54,517 nt of DNA from a virus: positions 1 through 54,517 of IMG/VR virus record IMGVR_UViG_3300044577_000018. The stretch is one strand, 5' to 3'. Below are positions 15,433 to 25,290 of this stretch, in pieces; the first letter of the stretch is position 1; the number at the start of each line of letters is the position of its first letter. A program made the translations under genes and the position numbers. The notes beneath the pieces are model-generated. The model was not told the DNA's origin. It saw nothing but the letters and a program-made list of their open reading frames with translations, and ran no database searches.

Positions 15433-18400
15433 ATGGCTGTAGTTGGCGTTTTAACCGCGCTCTTTAAGTTCGATACCAAGGACGCTGAGAGGGGCGCTAA
15501 GAAGCTCAAGCGCACGCTTGGTTCGGAGCTGGCAAACTCTTTACGGGGTATGGGGGGTGCTGCCGGGGTTGCAGGTAAAGCACTCTCGGGTCTTGGTTCA
15601 GGCGGCGTTAAGAGTATGGCCCTTTTGGCGGGTGCGGTCGGAGCAGGCGCAGTTGGGATCACCAAGCTGATCGGCGTTGTCTCTAGCGGCGTCAGATCCT
15701 TTGCTTCCTTTGAATCCTCCATGACTCGCATCGAGACGCTTGTAGGTGTTAGCCGCAAGGAAGTCGACAGAATGTCGGACGCTGTCCGAGGGATCTCCAT
15801 TGCTACCGGACGAGGTCCCCAAGAACTAGCCGAAGGTTTGTTCCAGATCACATCGGCAGGTCTTAGGGGCGCTGAGGCGATGGAGACCCTAGAAGCCGCT
15901 GCTCGAGCTAGCGCGGTCGGGCTTGGTAGCGTTACAACTATAGCCGGGGTCGCTACTAGTGCGGTGAATGCTTACGGCAGCGCGAACATTACCGCCGAGA
16001 CAGCCGTAGGCGTTCTGCTGAAAACTGTACGAGAAGGCAAGGCATCGCCTGAAGAGTTGGCCGGGGCCTTAGGCAGAATCATTCCTGTCGCCGCTGCGAT
16101 GGGTGTTGAATTCTCAGAGGTGTCAGGCATCGTTGCCAGCATGACGCGGATCGGTTTATCGGGTTCGGAAAGCGTTAATGCGTTGCGCGGTGCAATGTTG
16201 GCGATTCTATCTCCAACGGAGCAAGCTAGGAAGGCGTTAAAAGAGGCCGAACTATCGATGGCTACCGTAGAGGCGGTGCTAAAAGAAGATGGCCTGATAG
16301 CTGCACTTCAACTTTTGCGCAAGAACCTAACGACGGATCAGCTGAAAAAGTTCTTAGGGAGATCGGAAGCTTTGGCCGGCGTTTTGGCCATTACTGGTAA
16401 TCGCTTTAAGGAGACAGCCGAGATCGTAGCGAGTACAGCCGATACGATGGGTGTCGTTGATGATGCGTTTGCGCGCACAAGTGAGACGGCTGCACAGAAA
16501 GCGGCAATCGTAACTCAAGCGTGGCAGGTTACTAAAGACAAAATCGGCGAAGCCTTTACTGATATGGCGTTTTCTACGCTAGAACTAGGAGACGCTGTCG
16601 GGCTTACCTCAATTCAAACAGCCGCAGCTACAACAGCACTGGCGCCTTATGTTTTTGCGTGGGAAGCGTTAGGTAGTGTACTTGAGTCTTTGGGGCTTAA
16701 AGAGACGAAAAAGAATATCGAAGAGCTGAGCGAGGCTGTAGATGCGTCAACCCTAAGTCTTGAGTTTGCACAAGAGCAGCAAGCAGCTACATTCGCCAGG
16801 CTGGACAAGGAAGTCGAGAGCAGAGCTAAGCGCGCTGCCGAGGCCGCCGCGAAGCTCGCTAAAGAGGCGAGAACGCTAGCTGAGATAGAGAAGACTCGTC
16901 TTACTGTTCTAGCGCCACTCGTAGAGATGCAACTCGAGTTTGCAGAGTCGGCAGAAGAGGCGGCATTTCAAGCGGAAGCTCTGAGTGACGCTCTAGATGA
17001 GTTTCCCGATGATACGGGCTTCGTAGAGTTACCCTTATTCCTAGACGAGACTGTAGGTGGTTTAGAGGACATAGGCAAAGCGATCCTAGGCAGTGTCGTA
17101 CCCGGTGTAGGCGATATAGAGGGAGCCACAAAAAAGGCTAAAGAGGGAGCCGACGCGTTCTCTAGATCTATAGCCGACTTGTCTAACCTCTTTAACGTAC
17201 TAGGGCTCGACGCTACCTCGTCTCTTGGGTCCGTCTTGAGTTCTGTAAGCGCGCTGTCCTCCGCCATCCAATCCGACAAAATAGACGTAAGCAAGATATT
17301 CGGCGATCCGGCTGAAGCTCAGAAAGCGGCTCAAGCTGTTATAGGTGGCATAGGTGCTATAGCTCAAGCTACCAGTTCAGGCTCTACCAAGTCGCGCGCG
17401 GGCAAGGGAGCTCTAGCGGGTGCTGCTGCTGGTGCTCAGTTCGGTCTAGTAGGTGCAGGTGTCGGTGCCGCTGCCGGCGCTATCACGGGTCTCTTACGCG
17501 GACGTAGTGCCGAGAAGGCTATGAAGACCATCGAGCGCGAGGTAGGTATCCGCGTCTCGGAAGGACTTCTAAAGGGTATCCGCGACTCGGGCCGACCTGC
17601 TGCTTTATTCATTGGAGACATATTCGCAGAGGGCATAGCAGCGGGTACAGCCAATGTCGACGATCTAGCGCGCGAAATGGGCGATGTATTCTCAGCCTTA
17701 CAGCAAGGCGGGATAACGGAATTCGAAGCCATCAAATCTCTTGAGGAGGCTACACCTCTACTACTTCAAAACCTACGAGACCTAGGTCCCGCAGGCGAGG
17801 AACAGATACAACGTATCATCGGCGCTGCTCAAGAGATGGGTCTAGAATTCAATGGCTTGGCTGAGATCATAGCTACCACCTTTGCGCCGGCCACAGTTGA
17901 AACCTTTAAGTCTCAGTTCGGGCTCACTAACGACGAGATCCGAGCCATGAGCAAGCTTCTAGGGATCGATATACAAACCGATCTACAACGTCTCGCTGCC
18001 TCAGTCGGACTCACAGCTAAGGAATTCAATGAATTAGGTGCAGCACTTGAGTCTAAGGTAGGTGTACCTGCAGAGCAGCTAGCGGAATTCCTAGAGGCTA
18101 GCGGGTTGTCAGCTGCCGAGTTGGCTCAGTCTCTTGGCGTAGACGTCGGCAAGGGGGCCGAGCTACTGGCAGGCGCACAGGGTAGAGCTAACGATCGCCT
18201 ACAAGAAGGTGCGCGTCTTGCCGATAGGTTGGCCGGTTCGCTACAAGCGGCTGCTAGGGCCTCGGGTAACATACGTGTACCGAGTGGCGGCAACATACAA
18301 GGGGCACAGCATGGAGAGATCGTTACCAGTCCAGCGCTGCGTGTTGTTGGAGAAGGAAGCGGAGCAGAGGTTATAGCACCTGTCAAAGCGCTACTGGATG

Positions 18401-18513
18401 CGGCTGCGCGGGTGGCGGCTGGCGGGGATCCTGAACTCCGACGCGCTATCAAGGACTTGCCGGCGGCTGTACAACGTGCTGTGATTGGCGGCATGCAAAG
18501 GAGCCTCACCTAA
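15433..18513 (+). CDS. Tape measure protein
   Basis: This 1026-residue protein sets tail length and is threaded inside the tube. Typical features are the N-terminal FKFDTKDAERGAKKLK repeat-like helix and a Gly/Ala-rich hydrophobic region (about 35-90). The TP901-type segment SSMTRIETLVGVSRKEVDRM...GLFQITSAGLRGAEAM follows, then several long coiled-coil stretches. The central block at about 640-690 (AGKGALAGAAAGAQFGLVGA) is a glycine-alanine membrane-like segment that may be used for DNA ejection. By the usual rule of about 0.15 nm per residue, the tail would be near 150 nm, an inference only. The ATG follows the frameshift product's stop with no gap. Confidence 0.88.
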   Translation: MAVVGVLTALFKFDTKDAERGAKKLKRTLGSELANSLRGMGGAAGVAGKALSGLGSGGVKSMALLAGAVGAGAVGITKLIGVVSSGVRSFASFESSMTRIETLVGVSRKEVDRMSDAVRGISIATGRGPQELAEGLFQITSAGLRGAEAMETLEAAARASAVGLGSVTTIAGVATSAVNAYGSANITAETAVGVLLKTVREGKASPEELAGALGRIIPVAAAMGVEFSEVSGIVASMTRIGLSGSESVNALRGAMLAILSPTEQARKALKEAELSMATVEAVLKEDGLIAALQLLRKNLTTDQLKKFLGRSEALAGVLAITGNRFKETAEIVASTADTMGVVDDAFARTSETAAQKAAIVTQAWQVTKDKIGEAFTDMAFSTLELGDAVGLTSIQTAAATTALAPYVFAWEALGSVLESLGLKETKKNIEELSEAVDASTLSLEFAQEQQAATFARLDKEVESRAKRAAEAAAKLAKEARTLAEIEKTRLTVLAPLVEMQLEFAESAEEAAFQAEALSDALDEFPDDTGFVELPLFLDETVGGLEDIGKAILGSVVPGVGDIEGATKKAKEGADAFSRSIADLSNLFNVLGLDATSSLGSVLSSVSALSSAIQSDKIDVSKIFGDPAEAQKAAQAVIGGIGAIAQATSSGSTKSRAGKGALAGAAAGAQFGLVGAGVGAAAGAITGLLRGRSAEKAMKTIEREVGIRVSEGLLKGIRDSGRPAALFIGDIFAEGIAAGTANVDDLAREMGDVFSALQQGGITEFEAIKSLEEATPLLLQNLRDLGPAGEEQIQRIIGAAQEMGLEFNGLAEIIATTFAPATVETFKSQFGLTNDEIRAMSKLLGIDIQTDLQRLAASVGLTAKEFNELGAALESKVGVPAEQLAEFLEASGLSAAELAQSLGVDVGKGAELLAGAQGRANDRLQEGARLADRLAGSLQAAARASGNIRVPSGGNIQGAQHGEIVTSPALRVVGEGSGAEVIAPVKALLDAAARVAAGGDPELRRAIKDLPAAVQRAVIGGMQRSLT

Positions 18514-18514
18514 A

Positions 18515-21500
18515 ATGGCTGAAGCCTTCCCGACTAGCGTCAAGCTCGAGATCAATCGATCCGAGCCTGTGGTGGTCGACGCCAATGAACTCGTACTTGC
18601 CGCTAACGGCGACCGTACGGCTATCATCCGCGAGGTTACTTCAGAGGCCTTGTACGCGATAACGCACACTCCGGACGAGGGAGATAGCGGTACTATTGCT
18701 GAAGCGGGGAATTCTATTTCGACCACCTTTACAACGACTAGTCCTTTTACCTTCACGTTCACACCTTCGTCTACACCTAAAGGTATACTCCTCTGGATAG
18801 CCAACAATACGGACTCGACGAACAGGGTTACTAAAGTGACCTACGGCGGCGTGCTCATGGCATTCGGCGGCGGCGGGTCTCGATCCGGTACAGGTTTTAT
18901 GGGGCTCTACTACCTTCTTAGCGGTGTACCTAGCGGCCTGCAGACGGTTAGCATAACGCACGACGGAAATGCCGCGGTTAAAATTGCTTTAATAGTAGGG
19001 GTTACAGGAGAAAGAGATCTCCAGATATCCGAGAGTTTAAACAAGGCAGGTCTTTTGGCCGATCCGGCTACCGGCTTGTTTTCTACACGCTTGGCTGTGC
19101 GCTACGGTTGTGTGCTATCGGAGCACAATACCGTTGCCGGTATACCTGTACTGTCCACTAGCACTAGTCTAGAAAGTAATGATTTTGGCACAGAAGTAGT
19201 ACACCTCTGTAGACGGACAGCTATAGATCTAGGTACTACAGAAGTAGGGTTCTCGTTCGCAACTAGCATAGAACAGGCGATATTTATTAGTGTTGCCTTG
19301 GAAGAGGTGCCTTTTGTTAGCAAGCTGGAAGAGTACGACGTTCCTATCTCGTCCGCCCCGACTCTTACTAGAATAGTTACCGTTGTAGATGATCTCGTAT
19401 CTAACACGTCCGAGCACTCTATGGTTTTCAACAGTACGTCGAGTCATCTGTACGTGCTCGGCTCAGCTGGCACCCTTTACACGTTAGATATCGGGGTGTC
19501 GCCTCCCACTTTGGTAGACACACAAGCGGGATTCGGGGGTAGGCCGTCTGACGGGGGGCACTACGGGCACACGATACACCGCGTAGGATCCAACCTCTAC
19601 GTCGCGTCAGCTTACCCGGCAACGCTTCAAAACGGACAAATTCACAAATTCGATATTTCTACTCCTGCTGCTCCTTCGTCAACTCAAATACTATCTACTA
19701 CTACGCTACAGTCGGGTACGGCTACGCCTTTGAGCGTAGGGTACGTGACGCCAGACGAGAAGTGGATCCTCTATCCCGTGTTTGCCAGTGAGTCGGTAGG
19801 GGGCGTTATAGCTAGGATAGATATCGACGGCACCATGACCGAGGGTGCTGCAGTCGTGGCATCGGCTGTTAGCACTGGCGGGCCTAAGATTCAACCTCGA
19901 GCGCTAGCCTTTCTCCCTAACGTCTTGCGTACCCCACCACCCAGCGCGGCTGTAGGTGAGAGTCGCGGTGTAGCTGTTGCCATAGGGATCGGTACTACAA
20001 CTATCAGTCCCTCCGTAGGGCGTAGTGCCGGCACCGCAACCGTAGTAGGTCAAAGCCTACAGAATAAATTTCTAATACTGCAGGCACGGTACACAGATAC
20101 TAATTCGCTAGGGGGCGGCGTAAGTGCCTCTGTACATCACTACTTCTGGATGACTTACCGCACGGATGTAGACACCTCTTGGGACACCATAGTGCCCCAC
20201 TCCCATGATGATGACGGTGGTATAGCGGACGCCAGCAGGGCAAACCTGTCGCTCTTAGGACTAGGTGACGCCGCCGGTAGGTTTCGCATATCGACTACAC
20301 CGGAAAATGCGCGACTAGTCCGAGCGGAAAGAGACGAGAGCTATGTCTACGTGTTTATCAGCGACGACGACATTACGCTCCCTGGTCGACTCGCTGTTTA
20401 TGAATTCACGGATTTAAATCTGGCTATAGACGGCAGAGTGGGGCGCACAGTACCCAGGCTGTTGACGAGTATAGAGATCGGCAGCTTGCGTGATCTAGGC
20501 GCACTAATAAAAGTGTCAACCGCCTTGGTCGGCATAGGGGGCAACGAGTCTCTAGACGATCGATCCTTGATAGAGTTCACCGAGCCTACAGGCTGGGTGG
20601 AGCTCCCTGCGGCGGTCAATAGCCCAGGCATCAGTATCGATTACGGTTTGGCGGGCAGCGGGCCTATGGATCGGATCGCCGATACCGGCGTTATGACTTT
20701 CGAGCTCGATAACTCGCAGTTTGCTCCTGGTGGCGCTCTTGGGCGGTTCTCCCCTGACAATACAGATCTGTTTACAGGGCTCCGAGTCGGGCGTGAGATA
20801 CGGTTAGCTGTGGTTCTAGATGCGGTTACTTATTACCCGTGGTGGGGTGCGATCAATACTATTACACCCAGCCCCGGAAAGAATCTAGATCGTAGATCGT
20901 CCGTTACCTGCGTCGACTTTATGGACTATCTATCTAGGTCGCGCACACGGTTACTGGCAATGCGTTTCGACGACAGCGCAGCGCAAGGTGTGCATCTAAT
21001 ACTCAATAGAGTTGATAACGATCCCGTTGGGATCTACCACCTCAACGAACCGGGCGACTCGGATATATACCCCGTGCTATTCGACAAGGCTCGAGATGAG
21101 TCGACTTCGATCATTACCGAGCTGCAGAGGGTATGTCAGTCTGAACGCTCATTAGTTTATGTCGTAGGCGGTGTGCTCTACGTCGAAGGGCGTAACGTAC
21201 GATCGGATGCCGTCGAAGGTGCAGCAGACTTGGTGTTAACCGACAGCAACCTACAAGCGTTGGAGACAGATCATACCGCCGAGAACGTGATAAACGATAT
21301 CGAGGCAAAGGTACACCCTCGTAGACGAGATACTGTTGCCGTTACTCTGTTCACTTATCAGAACACACCTGAGATAGCGCCTTTAGGAGAGTTGAAGTTT
21401 GTTGCGCCTTACAGCGATCCCGAGCAAATAGCGCAACGTGTCGGCGGGTTTGATCTAGTACAGCCTGTACTAACAACGGACTACACCTTTAACACCGCTG

Positions 21501-22096
21501 AAGACGGATCCGGGGACGACATCGTCGGATATATATTTGTTAACGTCAAGTTCGGTAGCAACTCAGCCGAAGTGCGTGTCTTGAATGTAGGCGCGTCGTC
21601 GGGGTTTCTAACCCTATTCAAGATTCGTGGAAAAGGTGTTTATACCTACGAGGCTGTCACGGCTCGAGGACAGAACAGGCAGATCGAATCTCAGTTCGGC
21701 CCCCTACAGTCCCTTTACGACATGCCTTACCACGATCAACCGGGAGTGGCTGAGGACGCAGTCGGGTACATTCTGCACAAGTACGGGACGCCCGCTACGT
21801 TTGTGCGAGCTATTACTATTTGGGCTAACCAGAGCTCTACGTTGCTAGACTTTGTGGTCAAGTCGCGAGTCATAAGCACGCTAATCGATCTTACGGAAAC
21901 GGTTACCGGCTTAACGGGTGTCGACTACTTCGTACAAAATGCGCGTGTCATCTACAGAGAGAAGCAGCTGATTTATGCTACTCTTGGTCTAGCACCAGCT
22001 GATACAGACGTTATCTTTAAGTTCGGAGAGGGACCAAGTACCGGCTCCGAGTTTGACGGTACAGATGTACTAGGGTCCGCTTTCATAGAAGCGTAG
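18515..22096 (+). CDS. Large tail-tip/tail protein with embedded repeat
   Basis: A 1193-residue structural protein starting after AAAGGAG at the tape-measure stop. The N-terminal part (to about 260) has Ser/Thr/Gly-rich beta sequence. About 270-480 contains several short strands such as LYVLGSAGTLYTLDI and GHTIHRVGSNLYVAS, reminiscent of a beta-propeller. Around 485-515 there is a two-unit copy of the RSAGTATVVG repeat that dominates the protein at 30702-33632. The C-terminal third has the VTYYPWWGAINTITPSP and YVVGGVLYVEGRN features seen in phage tail hub/tip proteins. The exact structural slot is uncertain. Confidence 0.6.
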   Translation: MAEAFPTSVKLEINRSEPVVVDANELVLAANGDRTAIIREVTSEALYAITHTPDEGDSGTIAEAGNSISTTFTTTSPFTFTFTPSSTPKGILLWIANNTDSTNRVTKVTYGGVLMAFGGGGSRSGTGFMGLYYLLSGVPSGLQTVSITHDGNAAVKIALIVGVTGERDLQISESLNKAGLLADPATGLFSTRLAVRYGCVLSEHNTVAGIPVLSTSTSLESNDFGTEVVHLCRRTAIDLGTTEVGFSFATSIEQAIFISVALEEVPFVSKLEEYDVPISSAPTLTRIVTVVDDLVSNTSEHSMVFNSTSSHLYVLGSAGTLYTLDIGVSPPTLVDTQAGFGGRPSDGGHYGHTIHRVGSNLYVASAYPATLQNGQIHKFDISTPAAPSSTQILSTTTLQSGTATPLSVGYVTPDEKWILYPVFASESVGGVIARIDIDGTMTEGAAVVASAVSTGGPKIQPRALAFLPNVLRTPPPSAAVGESRGVAVAIGIGTTTISPSVGRSAGTATVVGQSLQNKFLILQARYTDTNSLGGGVSASVHHYFWMTYRTDVDTSWDTIVPHSHDDDGGIADASRANLSLLGLGDAAGRFRISTTPENARLVRAERDESYVYVFISDDDITLPGRLAVYEFTDLNLAIDGRVGRTVPRLLTSIEIGSLRDLGALIKVSTALVGIGGNESLDDRSLIEFTEPTGWVELPAAVNSPGISIDYGLAGSGPMDRIADTGVMTFELDNSQFAPGGALGRFSPDNTDLFTGLRVGREIRLAVVLDAVTYYPWWGAINTITPSPGKNLDRRSSVTCVDFMDYLSRSRTRLLAMRFDDSAAQGVHLILNRVDNDPVGIYHLNEPGDSDIYPVLFDKARDESTSIITELQRVCQSERSLVYVVGGVLYVEGRNVRSDAVEGAADLVLTDSNLQALETDHTAENVINDIEAKVHPRRRDTVAVTLFTYQNTPEIAPLGELKFVAPYSDPEQIAQRVGGFDLVQPVLTTDYTFNTAEDGSGDDIVGYIFVNVKFGSNSAEVRVLNVGASSGFLTLFKIRGKGVYTYEAVTARGQNRQIESQFGPLQSLYDMPYHDQPGVAEDAVGYILHKYGTPATFVRAITIWANQSSTLLDFVVKSRVISTLIDLTETVTGLTGVDYFVQNARVIYREKQLIYATLGLAPADTDVIFKFGEGPSTGSEFDGTDVLGSAFIEA

Positions 22097-22105
22097 AAGA
22101 GGGTA

Positions 22106-22621
22106 ATGAGCTTTACTACACCTATCACGGTTTCGGCTTTCGATAAGTTTCTCGCTAGCTACTGGAACACGTACGTACGCGATAACCTCAACTTCCTGAA
22201 AACCGAAAAGCCCGACTGGGTGTCTGTAAACCGTACGACGTCTGACTTTATTAAAAATGCCAACACGACCTTGAGCGACGTTACAGGGCTTAGCTTCTCT
22301 ATAGCTGCAAGCGAGGCGTGGTTGTGGTGGGCATCCGTGTACTTTCTCTCTGATGTAACGGCTGATCTTAAAATCGGCATCACCTTTCCGTCTGGCGCTG
22401 CTGGTCGTTATGGCGGTATAGCTGAGGATTCCAGAAGTGTTGTGCTTAGCGCGTCGACGGCCTTTCCATCAAACGGAGCTGACGAGCTTCTTATAGTAGC
22501 TGGGTTGGTTGTCAACTCCACTACCGCTGGTACGCTTCAGATACAAGCGGCGCAAAATGCATCAGACGTCAGTAATACAACTATCTATACACACAGTAGC
22601 GTACTAGCTATACGTGTATAG
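22106..22621 (+). CDS. Virion structural protein, tail-fibre associated
   Basis: The 171-residue product begins FTTPITVSAFDKFLASYWNT, a pattern common at the start of phage tail-associated proteins. It continues with a beta-rich region including LADEL-like LLIVAGLVVNSTTAGTLQIQ and QNASDVSNTTIY. It lies between the large tail protein and the next tail gene. The ribosome site is AGAGGG. Confidence 0.55.
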   Translation: MSFTTPITVSAFDKFLASYWNTYVRDNLNFLKTEKPDWVSVNRTTSDFIKNANTTLSDVTGLSFSIAASEAWLWWASVYFLSDVTADLKIGITFPSGAAGRYGGIAEDSRSVVLSASTAFPSNGADELLIVAGLVVNSTTAGTLQIQAAQNASDVSNTTIYTHSSVLAIRV

Positions 22622-22651
22622 GTGACCTAAAGAAAATGTTAGGAGGCTCCA

Positions 22652-23083
22652 ATGAGTAAAGGCAACACTTTCGAAAACGATTTACTGAAACTGATCTTTC
22701 AGGGTACGGATATCGCCTTACTAGCGGATAACGCTACGACAGGTGCGCTAACTAACCTGTTCGTAAGCCTGCACACCGCGGATCCGGGTGAGGCAGGCGA
22801 TCAAGGTACAAGTGAGTCGGCCTACACCGCCTATGCGCGGCAGTCGGTAGCACGCACAGCGACAGGTTGGGTGGTGGCTGCTAACGTAGCTAGCCCTAAT
22901 GCTAATATCGACTTTCCCGAAGCTACCAACACAGGTCCGAATATTACGCACTTCGGTATAGGGGATCTAACCGCTGCTACGAGCGGGAAGCTCATGTTCT
23001 CCGGTACTGTGACTCCAAACGTGAATGTACAATTGGGAGTGACCCCACGCTTAACTACTGGTTCTACTGTTACTGAGGACTAA
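22652..23083 (+). CDS. Small tail fibre/minor tail protein
   Basis: A 143-residue protein with FENDLLKLIFQGTDIALLAD and LFVSLHTADPGEAGDQGTSE, followed by AYTAYARQSVAR and ITHFGIGDLT. This is a widely distributed phage virion protein, usually annotated as a tail fibre or minor tail protein. The AGGAGG ribosome site is strong. It closes the tail cluster before the membrane genes. Confidence 0.65.
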   Translation: MSKGNTFENDLLKLIFQGTDIALLADNATTGALTNLFVSLHTADPGEAGDQGTSESAYTAYARQSVARTATGWVVAANVASPNANIDFPEATNTGPNITHFGIGDLTAATSGKLMFSGTVTPNVNVQLGVTPRLTTGSTVTED

Positions 23084-23092
23084 AGGACTAGA

Positions 23093-23767
23093 ATGCTAAA
23101 GCCTAAAACCAAACAGAGGCTAGTTATCGGACTGTGTGCCGGTTTCGGAGGTACGGCTCCTAACTTGTTCCGCCTTGCAACCAGTATGACTGTGCCGGGC
23201 GCGAGCCTACCCAGTCCGTCGTACCTGCTGGGTATACTACTGTTTGCGTTTATGGGCGGTGTTACCGCGTTAGCATTCGATGAGGTAGACAAGCGTAAGG
23301 CTGTCTTGCTTGGTTTAGGCTTGCCGGCTATGTTCCAGTCTAGCGCACAGGATATGGTAGCCATCTCGAGTCGAGCTAACTTGATAATGCCTATCGCTTA
23401 CGCTATGGAATTCGAAGAGCCGAAAAGGCCGGTACAGATCCTATGGGAGGGGGAGGTAGAGCCCGCTAAATTCTCTCTGGTTTACAGGTTCGAGGACGAG
23501 ACTCGTAGACTTAAAGACGACTTTGCGCCTACGCTCAAGGCAGAGCACTATTGCCCGCCAGAGGCTACAGGTGTACAGGCTGTTGTAGGAGACATAGCTA
23601 CAGGTCCGCGTACTGGTTGGCTTGAGCTCGATCCGGGTCTTGAGCCGCTAAACCTCATTTTGACTGTACGGCCTAAGCTTTGGAGTGGCTTACAAAAGGC
23701 TGTAGGCATACGGGACGCAGCTAGCGTCTCGGTTGAGTTGAGGATCAACAACCTGCTAGATAGGTAG
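23093..23767 (+). CDS. Membrane-anchored protein of unknown function
   Basis: The 224-residue product has two hydrophobic segments near the N-terminus (about 10-30 and YLLGILLFAFMGGVTALAF at about 44-62). A soluble domain of about 150 residues follows, ending in a beta-rich region. It precedes the holin-like gene and amidase, so an envelope or lysis function is plausible. No family is recognised. Confidence 0.5.
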   Translation: MLKPKTKQRLVIGLCAGFGGTAPNLFRLATSMTVPGASLPSPSYLLGILLFAFMGGVTALAFDEVDKRKAVLLGLGLPAMFQSSAQDMVAISSRANLIMPIAYAMEFEEPKRPVQILWEGEVEPAKFSLVYRFEDETRRLKDDFAPTLKAEHYCPPEATGVQAVVGDIATGPRTGWLELDPGLEPLNLILTVRPKLWSGLQKAVGIRDAASVSVELRINNLLDR

Positions 23768-23789
23768 GTGAAGTAGTAAGGAGAGTTAA

Positions 23790-24083
23790 ATGGAAGAGAC
23801 TAACGGATTGAAAGACATACTATTGTGGGTAGTAAGTGCTGGCGGGCTTACCGTCATAGGTCAGCTGCTCAGATTTGCAAACGTTACGCAAAGGATCCCA
23901 GCAGCCGTGAGGCCCTTTCTAGGGCCGGCCTTGGGTCTTCTTGCGTCGGTTCTGTCTAGCGCTTTGGGCATCCCCGTAGACTTGAGCCTGTTAGAGGGTG
24001 CGTTGTTAGGTACAACGTCAGCCATGCTATTCGACTTAGGTCGAGGCACTGGTGTTCTATCCGGCACGGGTACCGGCAAGTAA
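23790..24083 (+). CDS. Putative holin
   Basis: The 97-residue protein has hydrophobic stretches (ILLWVVSAGGLTVIGQLL, about 10-27; FLGPALGLLASVLSSALGI, about 43-61; a weaker one about 66-84). Small multi-pass membrane proteins just upstream of an amidase endolysin are usually holins, which open the inner membrane for lysis. Assignment is by position and topology. Confidence 0.55.
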   Translation: MEETNGLKDILLWVVSAGGLTVIGQLLRFANVTQRIPAAVRPFLGPALGLLASVLSSALGIPVDLSLLEGALLGTTSAMLFDLGRGTGVLSGTGTGK

Positions 24084-24153
24084 GATCAGCCAGAGGTTAC
24101 TGCTCTAACGTCCTCCTGTTGGAGCGGTACGAGGGGATGTCGGGCAGATGTAC

Positions 24154-24201
24154 GGTGATTCCCGTAGCGGGTTATCGGGTGATTCCCGTGACGGTTACCG
24201 G
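24154..24201 (+). repeat. Tandem 24-bp direct repeat upstream of endolysin
   Basis: Two adjacent copies (24154-24177 and 24178-24201) share the core GGTGATTCCCGT and differ at a few later positions. They lie in the 147-base gap before the amidase. An imperfect hairpin, GCTCTAAC with GTTGGAGC, lies just upstream at about 24102-24125. An operator or regulatory role is possible but untested. Confidence 0.5.
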
Positions 24202-24230
24202 CTTGTCCGGCACCCCTTTAGGAGTTAGTT

Positions 24231-24761
24231 ATGCAGATAGCTCTAGTAGTAGGTCACAAGTCAACCAGCACGGGCGCAGATAACACGACGCGCGTAGTAT
24301 CCGAGTGGGAATATAACGCTAAGCTCGCAATCGATGTATGGAAACGCATCAAGGTTATGGGTGTCCATGAAGCCTGCGTCGTTCACCGACGTACATACTC
24401 AACTCTACCCAAGGACATCAACCGCTTGAACCCAAAGCTCGTCATCTCAATGCACTGTAATGCCTTCAATACACAAGTCAGTGGTACAGAAACGCTCTAC
24501 TATCACAGGAGCGCGTCAGGCGAGGATATAGCTCGAGAGATGCAGAAGATATTCGTGCGCGAGCTGAAACTTCCAGACCGTGGTGCCAAGGCTCTAACGA
24601 AGGAAGATAAGGGCGGGAATGTGCTCGCCAAAACAAACGCTCCGGCTATTCTTTGTGAACCATTCTTCATCGATAACGATGATGACTTCGAGCGCGCCCA
24701 ATACGTGGAAATGGCTGAAATCTATTTCCGCGCAATCCTGGAGGCTTGTAAGTGGATTTAA
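24231..24761 (+). CDS. Endolysin: N-acetylmuramoyl-L-alanine amidase (Amidase_3)
   Basis: This zinc enzyme cuts the bond between muramic acid and the peptide stem of peptidoglycan. The 176-residue product is a single Amidase_3 domain with the expected ligands: His9 in ALVVGHK, an acidic residue in SEWEYN (Glu25 or Glu27), His75 in ISMHCNAF, and the catalytic Glu143 in ILCEPFF. There is no signal peptide or cell-wall binding domain, so it depends on a holin for release. Ribosome site TTAGGAG. Confidence 0.88.
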   Translation: MQIALVVGHKSTSTGADNTTRVVSEWEYNAKLAIDVWKRIKVMGVHEACVVHRRTYSTLPKDINRLNPKLVISMHCNAFNTQVSGTETLYYHRSASGEDIAREMQKIFVRELKLPDRGAKALTKEDKGGNVLAKTNAPAILCEPFFIDNDDDFERAQYVEMAEIYFRAILEACKWI

Positions 24762-25258
24762 AGCGAGTTCTGTTCGTCATCCTGTTGCTTGGTCTAGCGT
24801 GCAATGATATTACTAACGAATCGAATGGCCCATTAATATTTGACACACCGCCTGTCGCGGATCAGAAGCTTCACGTCATCGTCTCTGAACCTGACCGTAT
24901 ATTCGTGGAGCACCCGCCTGTGATGGTAGGTGGCGGAGGCGCGGAGTTCATCTACAGGGACACATTAGTACTTGAGATCGGTGGGCGTACAGTGCGCGAG
25001 GTGTTTGTATTTCATGGCTTAGACCGCGGCGACATCGTAGAAATGGATACGAATTTGGCCCTTGATGGTGTACCGATTTTTCTACGCTCGGAACATAAAG
25101 AGGATCTTAATGCCTTCAATTCGTGGACAAGTAAGCACGTAGACGTCCCTGGTTACGTCCTGAGAATCAATATCAAATGCGGTGTGACTGGAGTCAACAC
25201 GATCTTGAATCGCTTCGCAGCTCGCTCACATTGGGGTATTTGGATAACATTCGAGTGA
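24752..25258 (+). CDS. Predicted lipoprotein
   Basis: The 168-residue product has a GTG start overlapping the endolysin end, then MDLKRVLFVILLLGLACND, a lipoprotein signal with lipobox LGLAC. The mature part is rich in beta structure and charged residues. Being directly coupled to the amidase, it may act at the outer membrane in lysis like a spanin, but its length and content do not match a known spanin. Function unassigned. Confidence 0.6.
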   Translation: MDLKRVLFVILLLGLACNDITNESNGPLIFDTPPVADQKLHVIVSEPDRIFVEHPPVMVGGGGAEFIYRDTLVLEIGGRTVREVFVFHGLDRGDIVEMDTNLALDGVPIFLRSEHKEDLNAFNSWTSKHVDVPGYVLRINIKCGVTGVNTILNRFAARSHWGIWITFE

Positions 25259-25290
25259 TACGCGGCTGACTGCTCGTGGGTAACTTTTGA

